Shown one piece after another: positions 1 to 10,100 of a stretch of 21,582 nucleotides of DNA. Position 1 is the stretch's first letter. Every line of letters starts with the position of its first letter. Where the stretch lies: the NCBI GenBank assembly GCA_021158465.1, contig JAGGUN010000016.1:1-21582 (forward strand). The letters run 5' to 3'. Source of the DNA: a bacterium. Its GTDB lineage: Bacteria; UBP14; UBA6098; 4484-93. The position numbers were made by a program, and so were the translations under genes. The notes under the pieces were generated by a model, which did not search any database, was not told where the DNA came from, and was given only the letters and a program-made list of their open reading frames with translations.

Positions 1-644
1 TCTCTGGTCTGCTCAACCTGCGGGAGCTGGAGCTTAAGGATTGCGATAACCTTACAACCGCTTCCATCGCCGACCTGCCAAAGCTAAAAACGATAAATTT
101 TTCCTACTCCGACATTAAAAATGTCTCCCTTGCCCATCTTCCTGAGCTTGAGAATGCTACCTTTGAAGATTGTGATAAGCTTAAAAATATATCATTCTCT
201 GGTCTGACGAACCTGCGGACGCTTTCTTTGAGCGGGACTAACATCACCGACATAAGCATTCTTTCCAGCCTGACGAAGCTGGAGGAGCTGTGGCTTTCCG
301 GTTGCAAGAATATAACCGATTTCTCAGTTCTTCCGAGCCTGACCAACCTGCGGGTGCTTGATTTGAGCGGGACTAACATCACCAATATAAAGCCCCTTTC
401 CAGCCTGACGAAGCTGGAGGAGCTGTGGCTTTGGGGTTGCAAGAATATAACCGATTTCTCTGTTCTTCCGAGCCTTACCAACCTGCGGGAGCTTGAGTTG
501 GCTAAGACTAACATCACCGACATAAGCATTCTTTCCAGCCTGGCGAAGCTGGAGAAGCTGGGGCTTTACGAGTGCAAGAATATAAAGAAAGAAGATATAG
601 AAGCCCTGAGGAAACAACTCCCGAACTGCCATATTCGTTTTTAG
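1..644 (+). CDS. Leucine-rich-repeat protein, 3' part (5' end outside window)
   Basis: The reading frame is open from the left edge (first full codon at 3) to TAA at 642-644, giving 213 visible residues. It consists of leucine-rich repeats of about 22-23 residues with the pattern LxxLxxLxLxxTxITDIxxL. Each pair of repeats forms a unit of about 45 residues. The last unit ends in EALRKQLPNC, an ending common in LRR proteins of Planctomycetes and FCB-type bacteria. LRRs form a curved solenoid that binds proteins; the partner and cellular location cannot be told because the N-terminus, with any signal peptide, lies outside the window. The gene converges on the DUF2085 gene, with 85 bp between them. 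Within-frame starts such as TTG 228 are internal and not real starts. LRR identity is confident; function is unknown. Confidence 0.9.
   Translation, partial: SGLLNLRELELKDCDNLTTASIADLPKLKTINFSYSDIKNVSLAHLPELENATFEDCDKLKNISFSGLTNLRTLSLSGTNITDISILSSLTKLEELWLSGCKNITDFSVLPSLTNLRVLDLSGTNITNIKPLSSLTKLEELWLWGCKNITDFSVLPSLTNLRELELAKTNITDISILSSLAKLEKLGLYECKNIKKEDIEALRKQLPNCHIRF
231..635 (+). repeat. 135-bp tandem repeat inside the LRR gene (3 copies)
   Basis: Nearly the same DNA recurs at 231, 366 and 501, a period of 135 bp or 45 codons (two LRRs). Copies one and two share long identical blocks, for example around AACATCACC and GCCTGACGAAGCTGGAGGAG. Copy three is more diverged at its end. Exact multiples of three keep the frame. 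This indicates recent tandem duplication of an LRR pair. Confidence 0.85.
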
Positions 645-729
645 GCAAAATATTTAAGCAACGAAAAAGCCTTTTCCTGCAAAATCCTGCTCTGTCTCGG
701 GCGCCTGGTAAGGTTGCAGCCGCCACAAA

Positions 730-1182
730 TCATTCCCAAGACCCCACCGGGTAAGGGTATCTGTCTAACGCGGGATAGACGAACATTGCAAATCCTATTC
801 CGACAAGTCCACCTGTTATAAATCGAATGATGTTCATACTTTCATAAACTGTGAAAGCCTGCAGGCTACCATCTATTGCCGCCGGCAGGAGAAACAGTAT
901 GAACGCAGCGGCTGATATCCCATTCACCGAGCGCCTGAAGAGAGCATAGAATAAACCTGTTATCAGTGCGCCCGTGTATATCCCGAGGCAGCGTGAGCAG
1001 ACAGCGAGTTTGTGCCCGGCAATGAAGAAACTCTTCCGCGCCAGCTGGTGGCAGGTAGGGGAGAAGATGATATAGATTGTAGCGGACAGCTTCGGGAATT
1101 TCCCGGCAAGCAGGGGTGCGAGAAATATAAGAATAAGGACAATAAAAAAGAATAGATTAAAATATAGCAGCCAGTGTTTCAT
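730..1182 (-). CDS. DUF2085 family membrane protein
   Basis: A 150-residue protein with four hydrophobic segments (about residues 5-25, 66-83, 88-105 and 117-136). It carries the DUF2085 signature: C44-H45-Q46, then RKSFFIAG, then C62-S-R-C65 with GIYTG. The Cys/His cluster suggests metal binding near the membrane surface, but the family has no established function. Its ATG (1182-1180) overlaps the hypF stop in an ATGA arrangement, so it is translationally coupled as the last gene of the hpt-hypF operon. Family assignment is confident; role is unknown. Confidence 0.85.
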   Translation of the reverse strand: MKHWLLYFNLFFFIVLILIFLAPLLAGKFPKLSATIYIIFSPTCHQLARKSFFIAGHKLAVCSRCLGIYTGALITGLFYALFRRSVNGISAAAFILFLLPAAIDGSLQAFTVYESMNIIRFITGGLVGIGFAMFVYPALDRYPYPVGSWE

Positions 1183-3437
1183 AATGTGCTTTCCGCTCCG
1201 AAATATGCCTGCCCGAGCGATATGCAGCCATCGTTTGGCGGTAGATATGAGTTTATATAAACAGAGAAGCCGTTTTCGTTTAATGTTTTCATTGCGAGCG
1301 TGAGCAATAGCCTGTTCTGGAAGACGCCGCCGGAGAGGATGACGGAATTTACATTGTAGGAATCCCTTATATATTGTGAGACGGTAAGAATCATATCAGC
1401 CACGGTTTTGTGGAATGAGCCTGCGATATCGCCTCTGTCTTCACCTGCTTTGAGCCTTTCGACTATTGCTCGGATTGTCGGGCGATAATCGAGGATGAGT
1501 TCCCCATCGACAAAATTTATCTTATATGGTATGGGGGGAATATTCTTCGACGATGAGATAGCTTCCGCCTCGAGTGCCATAGGAGCTTCTGCCTCGAAAC
1601 TTGCATGCCTGATGAGCCCGAGGATTGCCGATACCCCGTCGAACAGCCTCCCGCAGCTGGAGGTAAGCGGTGTTAAACTGCTTTTGAAAAGAGCTGTTAG
1701 ATTAGCTATCTCCTCATCCTGAATATCGGGGAATAGCTCATGGAAATATTCTGTATCCTCGAATGCGTCGAGTAGGTATGAGAAAGCCATACGATAGGGG
1801 TTTTTGGTTGCTGCATCTCCGCCTATCTGCGGGACATAGCGCAGGTGACCGATGCGTTTGATGTTCACTCCTTCCGAGAGGAAGAACTCTCCTCCCCATA
1901 CGGCGCCGTCATCTCCCAGCCCCTGACCATCGAGGATTATCCCGGCTGCTCTTGGTAGCGGATGCTCGGCTAACACGGAGAGCAGATGTGCCTTGTGGTG
2001 CTGGAGCTTTATATGCCTTATACTCAACTCTTCGGCGAACCGTGTAGTGAAATAGTCAGGGTGCATGTCAGAGACAACGAGCGTGGGAGATAGTTTCAGC
2101 CAACCTATGAATTTATCGAGGTTCTCTCTGTAGAACTGCTCGGAGGATAGGTTGTTGAGGTCACCCGAGTACTGGCTGGTGAACGCTCTGTTTCCCGATA
2201 TTATTGTGAAATTGCTCTTTAGCTCCGCACCTGTGCCGAGGACAGCAGGATAGCTTTTTGCAAGCTCCAGAGGGAGTGGAACATACCCCCTCGCTCTCCT
2301 TATGAAGACCGGTTGCTCCCCCGCAACGGTCAGGATGGAATCGTCGAGGCGGTTATAGATGCCCCTGTTGTTTCCGAGGACGAAGTCGGCGACCCCTGAG
2401 AGCTTCTCGAAAACCTCGCTATCATCACAGATAATCGGTTCATCCTTGAGGTTAGCGCTCGTCATAATGAGATAGTTTGTTTTCACGCCCCGGATGAGCA
2501 GGTGGTGAACGGGTGAGTAAGGGAGCATAACACCGATGTATCCGTTTTCGGGTGCGATGAACTCCGAGAGGATGGAACACTCTTTTTTCCTCAACAGAAG
2601 GATTGGAGCGGCAGGTGAGGTAAGCAACTCCTCTTCGGTGTGGTTTGTATAGGCGACTTCCCTGACGGATTCCATATCCTTCGCCATAACGGCGAACGGC
2701 TTTTTAGGTCGGGATTTCCTTTCCCTGAGGAGCTTCACCGCATCGTCTTTAGTTGCGTCGCAGGCGAGCAGGAAACCTCCTATTCCCTTGACGGCGACTA
2801 TCTTCCCGGAGTTTATCTTATCTATGGCTATTTTTATCGGTTCTCCGGGAACGGCTTTTCTTTTTATGTCCTTAATATAGTATTTTGGACCGCAGACGGG
2901 GCAGGCGTTTGGTTCTGCGTGGAATCGTCGTGAGAGGATATTGTTGTATTCTTTCTGGCAGTCTGGACACATGATAAATTCTTGCATCGTCGTTTTGCAT
3001 CTGTCGTATGGTAGCTCCTTAATTATCGAGAAACGTGGTCCACACTGTGTGCAGTTGATAAACGGATATTTGAACCTCCTGTCGCCGGGGTCAAGCATCT
3101 CGGATAAACATTCTTTGCAGGTAGCCAGGTCTGGAGGGATGAGTCCGACCTCGTATGATTCCTTTGATGAAACTATGCGGAAGTCTTCTCTGTTTTCATA
3201 TTGTATCTCGGATATCTCTATGTTGTGTATCTGTGCTGCTGGTGGGTGAAGTTTTTTGATGTCGAGCAGGAAATTCTCAATGAGCTTTTTCCCCCCGAAC
3301 ACCTCTATTTCGACGCCGAATGAGGAGTTCCGTACGAAGCCCGAAAGGTTGTATCTGCTGGCAATCCTGTATACGAATGGTCTGAACCCGACCCCTTGAA
3401 CGATTCCCTTTATCTTTATGTGGATTCCGGTCTTCAA
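1179..3437 (-). CDS. hypF: Carbamoyltransferase HypF ([NiFe]-hydrogenase maturation)
   Basis: HypF makes a thiocarboxamide on HypE from carbamoyl phosphate, the source of the CN ligands of [NiFe] hydrogenase. The 752-residue protein has the full family order. An acylphosphatase domain (about 1-90) has VQGVGFRPF with Arg19 and the catalytic Asn37. Two C-x2-C-x18-C-x2-C zinc fingers follow (C107/C110/C129/C132 and C157/C160/C179/C182). Next is a YrdC-like domain (about 200-380, KGIGGFLLACDA, RKSRPKKPFAVM), then a Kae1-like carbamoyltransferase domain with the metal-binding HHKAH motif, DGQGLGDDGAVWGGE and SGGVFQNRL. The start is TTG at 3437-3435, two nt past the hpt stop; no other start lies upstream in frame before hpt. 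No other hyp or hydrogenase gene is in the window. Confidence 0.97.
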   Translation of the reverse strand: MKTGIHIKIKGIVQGVGFRPFVYRIASRYNLSGFVRNSSFGVEIEVFGGKKLIENFLLDIKKLHPPAAQIHNIEISEIQYENREDFRIVSSKESYEVGLIPPDLATCKECLSEMLDPGDRRFKYPFINCTQCGPRFSIIKELPYDRCKTTMQEFIMCPDCQKEYNNILSRRFHAEPNACPVCGPKYYIKDIKRKAVPGEPIKIAIDKINSGKIVAVKGIGGFLLACDATKDDAVKLLRERKSRPKKPFAVMAKDMESVREVAYTNHTEEELLTSPAAPILLLRKKECSILSEFIAPENGYIGVMLPYSPVHHLLIRGVKTNYLIMTSANLKDEPIICDDSEVFEKLSGVADFVLGNNRGIYNRLDDSILTVAGEQPVFIRRARGYVPLPLELAKSYPAVLGTGAELKSNFTIISGNRAFTSQYSGDLNNLSSEQFYRENLDKFIGWLKLSPTLVVSDMHPDYFTTRFAEELSIRHIKLQHHKAHLLSVLAEHPLPRAAGIILDGQGLGDDGAVWGGEFFLSEGVNIKRIGHLRYVPQIGGDAATKNPYRMAFSYLLDAFEDTEYFHELFPDIQDEEIANLTALFKSSLTPLTSSCGRLFDGVSAILGLIRHASFEAEAPMALEAEAISSSKNIPPIPYKINFVDGELILDYRPTIRAIVERLKAGEDRGDIAGSFHKTVADMILTVSQYIRDSYNVNSVILSGGVFQNRLLLTLAMKTLNENGFSVYINSYLPPNDGCISLGQAYFGAESTL

Positions 3438-3439
3438 TT

Positions 3440-3955
3440 CTACTCGAGGATTGCAATAAACGGTAGTCCGCGGTAGTGCTGGTTGAAATCGAGCCCGTAT
3501 CCAACGATGAACTTGTTTGGAACCTTGAACCCCATATATTTAGGGACAGGTCTTCCCTTTATTCCAGGTATATCCTTGACAAGGAGTGCAACGATCTCGA
3601 GCGATGCTGGATTGCGTGTCTTGAGTAGCTCGATTATGTATTTGAGGGTTATCCCAGTGTCGATTATGTCTTCTATAAGGAGGATATCTCTGTTCTCGAT
3701 TAGGGTATCCAAGTCTTTTAACAATCGTACGACCCCTGTGTGCGATTTCCCCGAGCCGTAGCTTGAAGTAGCAAGGAAGTCTATCTCGCAATCGATGTCG
3801 AGCTTGCGGATGAGATCTGCTGCAAAGACAAATCCGCCACGGAGGATTGTGACAAGCACCGGGTTTTTACCTTGGTAGTCCTGGGAGATTCTATCTGCTA
3901 TCTCGGACACCTTATTCTGGATTTCCACACCTGAGATGATCGGCTTGAGGTTCAT
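3440..3955 (-). CDS. hpt: Hypoxanthine phosphoribosyltransferase
   Basis: This purine-salvage enzyme makes IMP or GMP from hypoxanthine or guanine and PRPP. The 171-residue protein has the size and motifs of bacterial HPRT: LVTILRGGFVFAADL near the N-terminus, the SSYG..S flexible-loop region, the PRPP-binding LLIEDIIDTGIT (about 95-106), and the C-terminal KFIVGYGLDFNQHYRGLP. The ATG at 3955-3953 is preferred over the adjacent TTG at 3958 because AGGGAG lies 6 nt upstream of it. It is the first gene of an hpt-hypF-DUF2085 operon, an odd pairing of purine salvage and hydrogenase maturation. Cytoplasmic. Confidence 0.96.
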   Translation of the reverse strand: MNLKPIISGVEIQNKVSEIADRISQDYQGKNPVLVTILRGGFVFAADLIRKLDIDCEIDFLATSSYGSGKSHTGVVRLLKDLDTLIENRDILLIEDIIDTGITLKYIIELLKTRNPASLEIVALLVKDIPGIKGRPVPKYMGFKVPNKFIVGYGLDFNQHYRGLPFIAILE

Positions 3956-3989
3956 CAATGACTCCCTTAAATTTTAAAGATTGAAAGTA

Positions 3990-4017
3990 AATATATAAAG
4001 CTTTCTGCTGTTTTCAA
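3990..4017 (-). promoter_or_regulatory. Predicted sigma-70-type promoter of the hpt operon
   Basis: On the minus strand, TTGAAA (4017-4012) and TATATT (3995-3990) are separated by 16 nt, in an AT-rich stretch 35 nt before the hpt start. It is judged by eye against the consensus. Confidence 0.5.
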
Positions 4018-4047
4018 TATAAAAATGATGAAACTACGGTTGAGATG

Positions 4048-4075
4048 TTGACTATCTGGGAAGAATTTTTATATT
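4048..4075 (+). promoter_or_regulatory. Predicted sigma-70-type promoter of the giant repeat-protein gene
   Basis: TTGACT (4048-4053) and TATATT (4070-4075) are separated by 16 nt, about 47 nt before the start codon. It stands back to back with the hpt promoter, so the two transcription units diverge. Confidence 0.5.
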
Positions 4076-4111
4076 GAGAATATACAGAGCAAAATTGTGG
4101 TTTTAGGATTT

Positions 4112-4117
4112 AGGAGG
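4112..4117 (+). promoter_or_regulatory. Strong ribosome binding site of the giant gene
   Basis: A perfect AGGAGG precedes two adjacent in-frame ATGs at 4122 and 4125 (spacers of 4 and 7 nt). The 7-nt spacer favours the second ATG, giving a product one residue shorter that starts MRRFAW. Confidence 0.75.
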
Positions 4118-4121
4118 AGAA

Positions 4122-7100
4122 ATGATGAGAAGGTTCGCTTGGCTGACTTTGCTTATCTTTATTATCCTATTTTTATTTTGGAACATCTTTGCTGCGGATA
4201 GGCATATTGTTGAGATTGAGGCGGAGACTGCCCGCCCGATGCTTGTGAGGGACACGCTTAGCGGTTTTTTCGGACAGGTTAATGCTGTTGACCTGCCCTG
4301 TGTTTTTTTGAAGGGGGCGGATGAGCTTCCTGATGGGCTCGAGTGGACGCCTGCTGCGACAAGTACCGATGCTGTCCCCTGGGAAATAGGGCAGGAGAGA
4401 AGCTGCGTGAACCCACTGGATACTGCCTCCACTGAATCGGTGCTCTCACTCGAGTTCGATATAAGGAGTATACCCGAGGAAGCAAGGATTACCGATGTTG
4501 CATTGTTGCTGACGACTGTCGGATACTACACGAATACTGAGGACCCTGTTAAGCTCAAGATAAACGACCATATGGATTACAGACCATCGGTCACGGGTCC
4601 ACTCCGTAACTTCTGTGATGCGTACAACCTTGACATATACATATTTGGGCTCGTCTGTCCGGGTAACACCTACGATAGCGGAATACCTGTTCCAGAGGAT
4701 ACGATGCTTCACTCGATAAGGCTTGGTGATACAGCTGTTGCTGACCTGCAGGAGCAGTTGGATGATGGTTGGTTTGCTGTAGGTGTTGTTGCGGACCTTT
4801 TACCTGCTGGGCTTTTCGATTCTTTTGATACAACTATCATATACATCGATGCGCCTGCTGGCAAGCACAAACTCCGTGTTGAGTATGATTTACCTTGCAG
4901 CGTGCATGTACGAACAAGCTTCCCTGGTGGATACATATATTTTAACCACACAACCCACACATCTCCGTTCGACACGGCAGTCTATGCCTGGGATCCATGC
5001 ACACTCTCCACAGATTCTATCCAGTCGGTTGGAGATGACACAACGAGGTATCTTTTCACTGGTTGGAGCGATGGAGGAGCCTTGACACATATCGTCGAGC
5101 CGGAGACGGATACAACATTCATAGCCAACTTTGTCCTTCAGCATTATCTGACGCTGAATAATGGTGGCTATGGAACGGTCGATGGGGAAGGTTGGTATGA
5201 TGAAGGGGATACTGCTTATTTCTCTGTTTCACCGGACACAATAGAGGCTGGCGATACAAGGATTGTATTCGATGGCTGGACTGGTGCTGGTCCTGATTCG
5301 TATACAGGGGGAGCCAATCCTGCATGGGTAGTTATGAACCATCCCAACACCGAGACAGCAAACTGGAAGAGGATGTTCTACATAAGAACATCGTTCACTG
5401 GCTGTGGAACAGGGACGCCTGCTCAGTCGGGTGAGGGTTGGTATGATGAGGGTAGCAGTGCCCCGATTACGACGAGCGACACGGTTATTACTGGCTCCGG
5501 TATGTATCTCTTTTCGATGTGGACAGGCGGAACATTTGATGATGGGTTTTCGTCATCGACGGAGATATTAGTCGATACGGCGAGAACAGCTGTAGCGCAT
5601 TATGTGCCTGACATCGAGCTCTCTCCTCCTGATACGACAACAGGGGCAAACCTTGACACTCTGCTTGTTCCTGTGCTGTTCCAGGGTTCTGTTTCGTATC
5701 TCCTGGCGCATATCGGATTCGATCTCCATTTTGATACGAATTACCTGCAATACTTAGAGCTTCTTCCGCATCCTGATTTCTCCTGGGACAACCTGACAGG
5801 GACCGACATCTCCGCTGGCGATTCGGGGAGAGTGAGTATCGAGGCGGATGATGGAGATGGCTTTCTGGCAGAGGAAGGCGATACGCTGCTGTTTATTGCG
5901 TTTCAGGTTGCATACGATGCCCTTGGAGAGAGTTATATAACATTCTCCGATTTTCGGTTCGATGTCGAGGGTGCGACAACCACACCTGGAATATTCATTG
6001 TCGAGAGTGTGCCTGCTGTGGTCGAGTTCCACACCAGTTATGGATTTGGACCTCTTGTTATAGATGGCGATACTGTTATGAGCCCATTCATAGTCGAGTG
6101 GCTTACCGCCACGCCTTATACAATTGAAGCGCCCGAGTTGGCATATTGGGGTAGCATAAGGTATGTCTTTTCTCACTGGTCTGATGGTGGAGAGCGTGAG
6201 CATACCGTTTATGTCTTCGGGGATACGGCTTTTACGGCGTTCTATTCTGTGCAATATTATCTTGAGCTTGTCTCGGACTACGGGACAACGGATGGAGAAG
6301 GTTGGTATGATGAGGGAGCACCTGCTACATTCTCCGTTTCGCCAGAGACGGTGACGGTGGGTGATATAAGGAGAATATTTGTTCAGTGGGTAGGTGTTGG
6401 AGATGGCTCATACACGGGAGGAGATAATCCTGCCAGCTGCACGATGAATGCGCCTATTACCGAGACAGCAGAGTGGAGAACACAGTATTATCTTCATCTT
6501 GCATATACAGGCTGCGGGACGGCTGAGCCTGAGCAAACAGGCGAGGGCTGGTATGATGCTGGCGACTGGGCTGATATAACAACGGAGGAGGCAGTATCGG
6601 GCTACTATTTTAACTGGTGGATAGATGGAACATTCGTTGACCCGACACAGGCTGCAACGCAGGTTCTGGTCGATACAACGGTTACAGCAACAGCTGTTTA
6701 TGCAGATGAACCACCGTTTATTGAGCTTTCGCCTCCCGAAACGACACTTGCCCTCATTGGACTTCCTGTTGGTGTTCCGGCACTATTTTTTGCATCGAGC
6801 GAGTATCCTGTGGATTCGTTTGCGTTCACTGTCCGCTTCGACAACATAACAGTTCGTTTTGACAGCGTTGCGAACGGCTCAATCGAGTGGGACGAGCTTA
6901 TCTCCTATGACCTCTCATCAGGTTCTGCTGGCAGGGTGCTTATAGCCGGAGGTTCGATTCCACCTGAAACAGTTCCGCCTGCTTGCTCGCTTCTTGTTAT
7001 CTGGTTCACTGTCAGGTATACCGCCGATGATTCGTCCATTATCCATTTCTCCGATTTCTCGTATGACCTCGCTGCTGCAACCACAGAGGATGGTATGGTT

Positions 7101-10100
7101 CTTGTCAGAAGATGGCAGAATGTCAGGATACAGAACTCCTTTGGTGGCGGAGTGGTCTATCTGGATACTGTTATGCATTCATCGCCGTTTGACACGACAC
7201 TTCTTCTCTTCTCGAGCCACAGGATAGGGACAGATTCTATCCAGACGCTCCTGCCGGGAGTGAGATACTTATTTACCGGCTGGTCGGATGGCGGAGAGAT
7301 TTCCCATACGGTTGAGATAGCATCTGATACAGTCTTCACGGCGGCATTCGACACGACATACCGCCTTGTGGTGAGGAGTCCGTTCGGGACAACAGAGGGA
7401 AGTGGCTGGTATTCTCCCGGTGAGGAAATAGAGTTCTCCGTCTCACCCGACACGATAGAGACATCCGACACCAGGCACTATTTCACTGGCTGGCTGGGAG
7501 AGGGTGATGGCTCGTTCACCGGATACGAGAACCCTGCCAACTGCACGATGAACTCACCTATCCTCGAGGATGCAGAGTGGCAGACATACTATTACCTCAC
7601 TCTAACCTATTCTGGCTGCGGGGGAGCAGTCCCGACACAGACAGGAGAAGGTTGGTATGCCTCGGGTGTTCGGGCTAATATAACGACCGATGATATTGTG
7701 ATGGATGGCGACTCCACATATTATTTCAACTGCTGGATGGGCGGAGAGTTCACCGACCCGTACTCAAACGAGACGGATGTTCTTATGAGTTCGCCTGTGG
7801 TCGCCGAGGCAGTGTATTCAACATCGCCCGAACTGTTCCTCGTTATCCCGGAGGATACGAGCTTTGCCACGAGAGGAGAACCTGTTGCTATACCCGTTAT
7901 GCTCACTACCGATGAGCCACGGGAGATTGACTCTCTATTCCTCGTTGCTTGCTTCAATAATATTATGTTTGATTATCTTTCGCTTCTTCCGTATCTCCCC
8001 TGGGACACGCTTGCAGGTGTCGACATCTCCTCCTCTGATACAGGCAGGGTTGCCGTCTTTGCCAGAAGCGACACGGGCTTCACACTGACAGGAACCGATA
8101 CGCTGTTCTATCTTATCCTCTATACGGATGATATGGCGACAGGTCTATCACCGATTGCACTCCGTGGCTTCCGATTTGATATAGCCTCTGCCAGGACACG
8201 GGATGGTGTGATAGTGGTATCAACATCTACGGTGCATGTTACCATCAGGACAAGTTTCCCTGGAGGGAAGGTTAAGGTTGATGGGGTAGAACACGATTCC
8301 CCCTACAATGATACCTGGATAGTGAGAAGTGTGCATACAATAGGTGTTGATTCGGTCCAGGCGACCGGGGCAAGTATCAGGCATATCTTTATCAACTGGA
8401 ACGATGGAGGTGCTATTACTCATAGGGTTTCAACGACTGTGCCTACAGCATATGTGGCTTATTTTTCGACCCAGTTTTACTTAACGGTCGAAGCGGGTGG
8501 TCACGGGATGGCGGAAGGTGAGGGCTGGTATGATGTCGGTGATATTGCTACATTCTCTGTCTTGCCTGAGACGGTGGCGGTTGATGGAGTAAGGTATATC
8601 TTCGTTCGCTGGGAGGGGTTTGGCACAGGTTCATACGCAGGAGAGGACAATCCGGCAAACTGTGTGATGTATTCCCCTATTCTGGAGACGGCGGTCTGGA
8701 AGAGCCAGTATTATCTGACACTCGACTATACCGGCTGCGAGGCTGAGCCCGCTCAGTCGGGTGAGGGCTGGTATGATGCAGGAGCCTGGGCTGGTATCTA
8801 CACTGAACCTCTCGTCGAATCCGATTCTGAAAGGTCTGTCTTCGCCTTCTGGACAGGTGGAATATTCGAGGATACATCGGCAAATGCGACGAGGCTGCTT
8901 GTCGATACTGTGAGAACGGCAACAGCCCATTACTCGCACATTGAGGTCTCACCGCCTGCAGAGATGTTTGCCGAGTATGGGGAGATAGTTTCTGTGCCTG
9001 TTGTCCTGCGCACATCTGATTCTGTCCGTGTGGACAGCACAGGGCTTGTCTTCAACTTCGATGCCGACATTATGAATTATCTTTCGATATCCGACTGTGC
9101 CGGGATTGGCTGGAGTTTCCTGTTTGCCTATGACCTTTCATCCGGCTCATATGGTAGGGTAGCGGTAGCGGCTGGGTCAGCTTCTGGTGGTCTATGGCTC
9201 GGAGCTGTTGATACACTCTTTTGCCTCAATTTTGAGATTACTGCATCGTCAGGGTTCTCACCGATGCATATAAGCAATATATCTGGCGACCTCGAGGGTG
9301 CGGGAACAAGAGACGGGATACTGCATGTTTCCTATCCTGTGGATGTCAGCGTCATCTCATCCGCCGGGGATAGCATCTATTTCGATGGCTCGACGAGGCG
9401 CTCACCGTTCGATACAACGGTGCTTGCCGGTGAAACTCATACAATCGGAGCCGACTCGATCGTTTCAACTGGAACGCCTGGCGAGAGGTATCTTTTCTCT
9501 GGCTGGTCGGATGGTGGCGAGATGATCCACTCGGTGCGGATAGCGTCCGATACGGTGTTCCGGGCAGAATACGACCTTCAGTATTATCTTACGGTTGTGT
9601 CCGACTATGGGACAACAGACGGCGAGGGCTGGTATAACGATGGTGAAACTCCGACATTCTCCGTCTTACCTGATACGCTTGTATTTTCTGACACGATGCG
9701 TGTTATCTTCTCAGACTGGACAGGTGAGGGCGATGGCTCATACACAGGGAGCGATAACCCTGCTAACTGCGTGATGAACTCGCCGATAGTTGAGACAGCG
9801 AACTGGACAGTGCAGTATTACCTCGCTGTTCTGTCCGATTACGGTACAACGGAGGGTTCTGGCTGGTACGATGTTGGTGCGACTCCGACATTCTCCGTCT
9901 CGCCTGAGACACTCACATTTTCTGACACGATGCGTGTTATCTTTTCTGGCTGGACGGGTGAAGGTAGCCGCTCATACACAGGGAGCGATAATCCTGCAAG
10001 CTGTGTGATGAACTCGCCGATAGTTGAGACAGCGAACTGGACGAGACAGTATTATCTTACCGTATCCAACGGAGGCAGGGGAACGGTTCGTGGCGAAGGC

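Noticed and set aside
104-529. 141-codon minus-strand frame opposite the LRR gene with apparent internal repeats.
   Set aside because: Its repeats only mirror the 135-bp LRR repeats; the sense frame gives canonical LRRs.
645-729. A bidirectional terminator between the converging LRR and DUF2085 genes.
   Set aside because: No GC-rich stem followed by a T run could be found on either strand.
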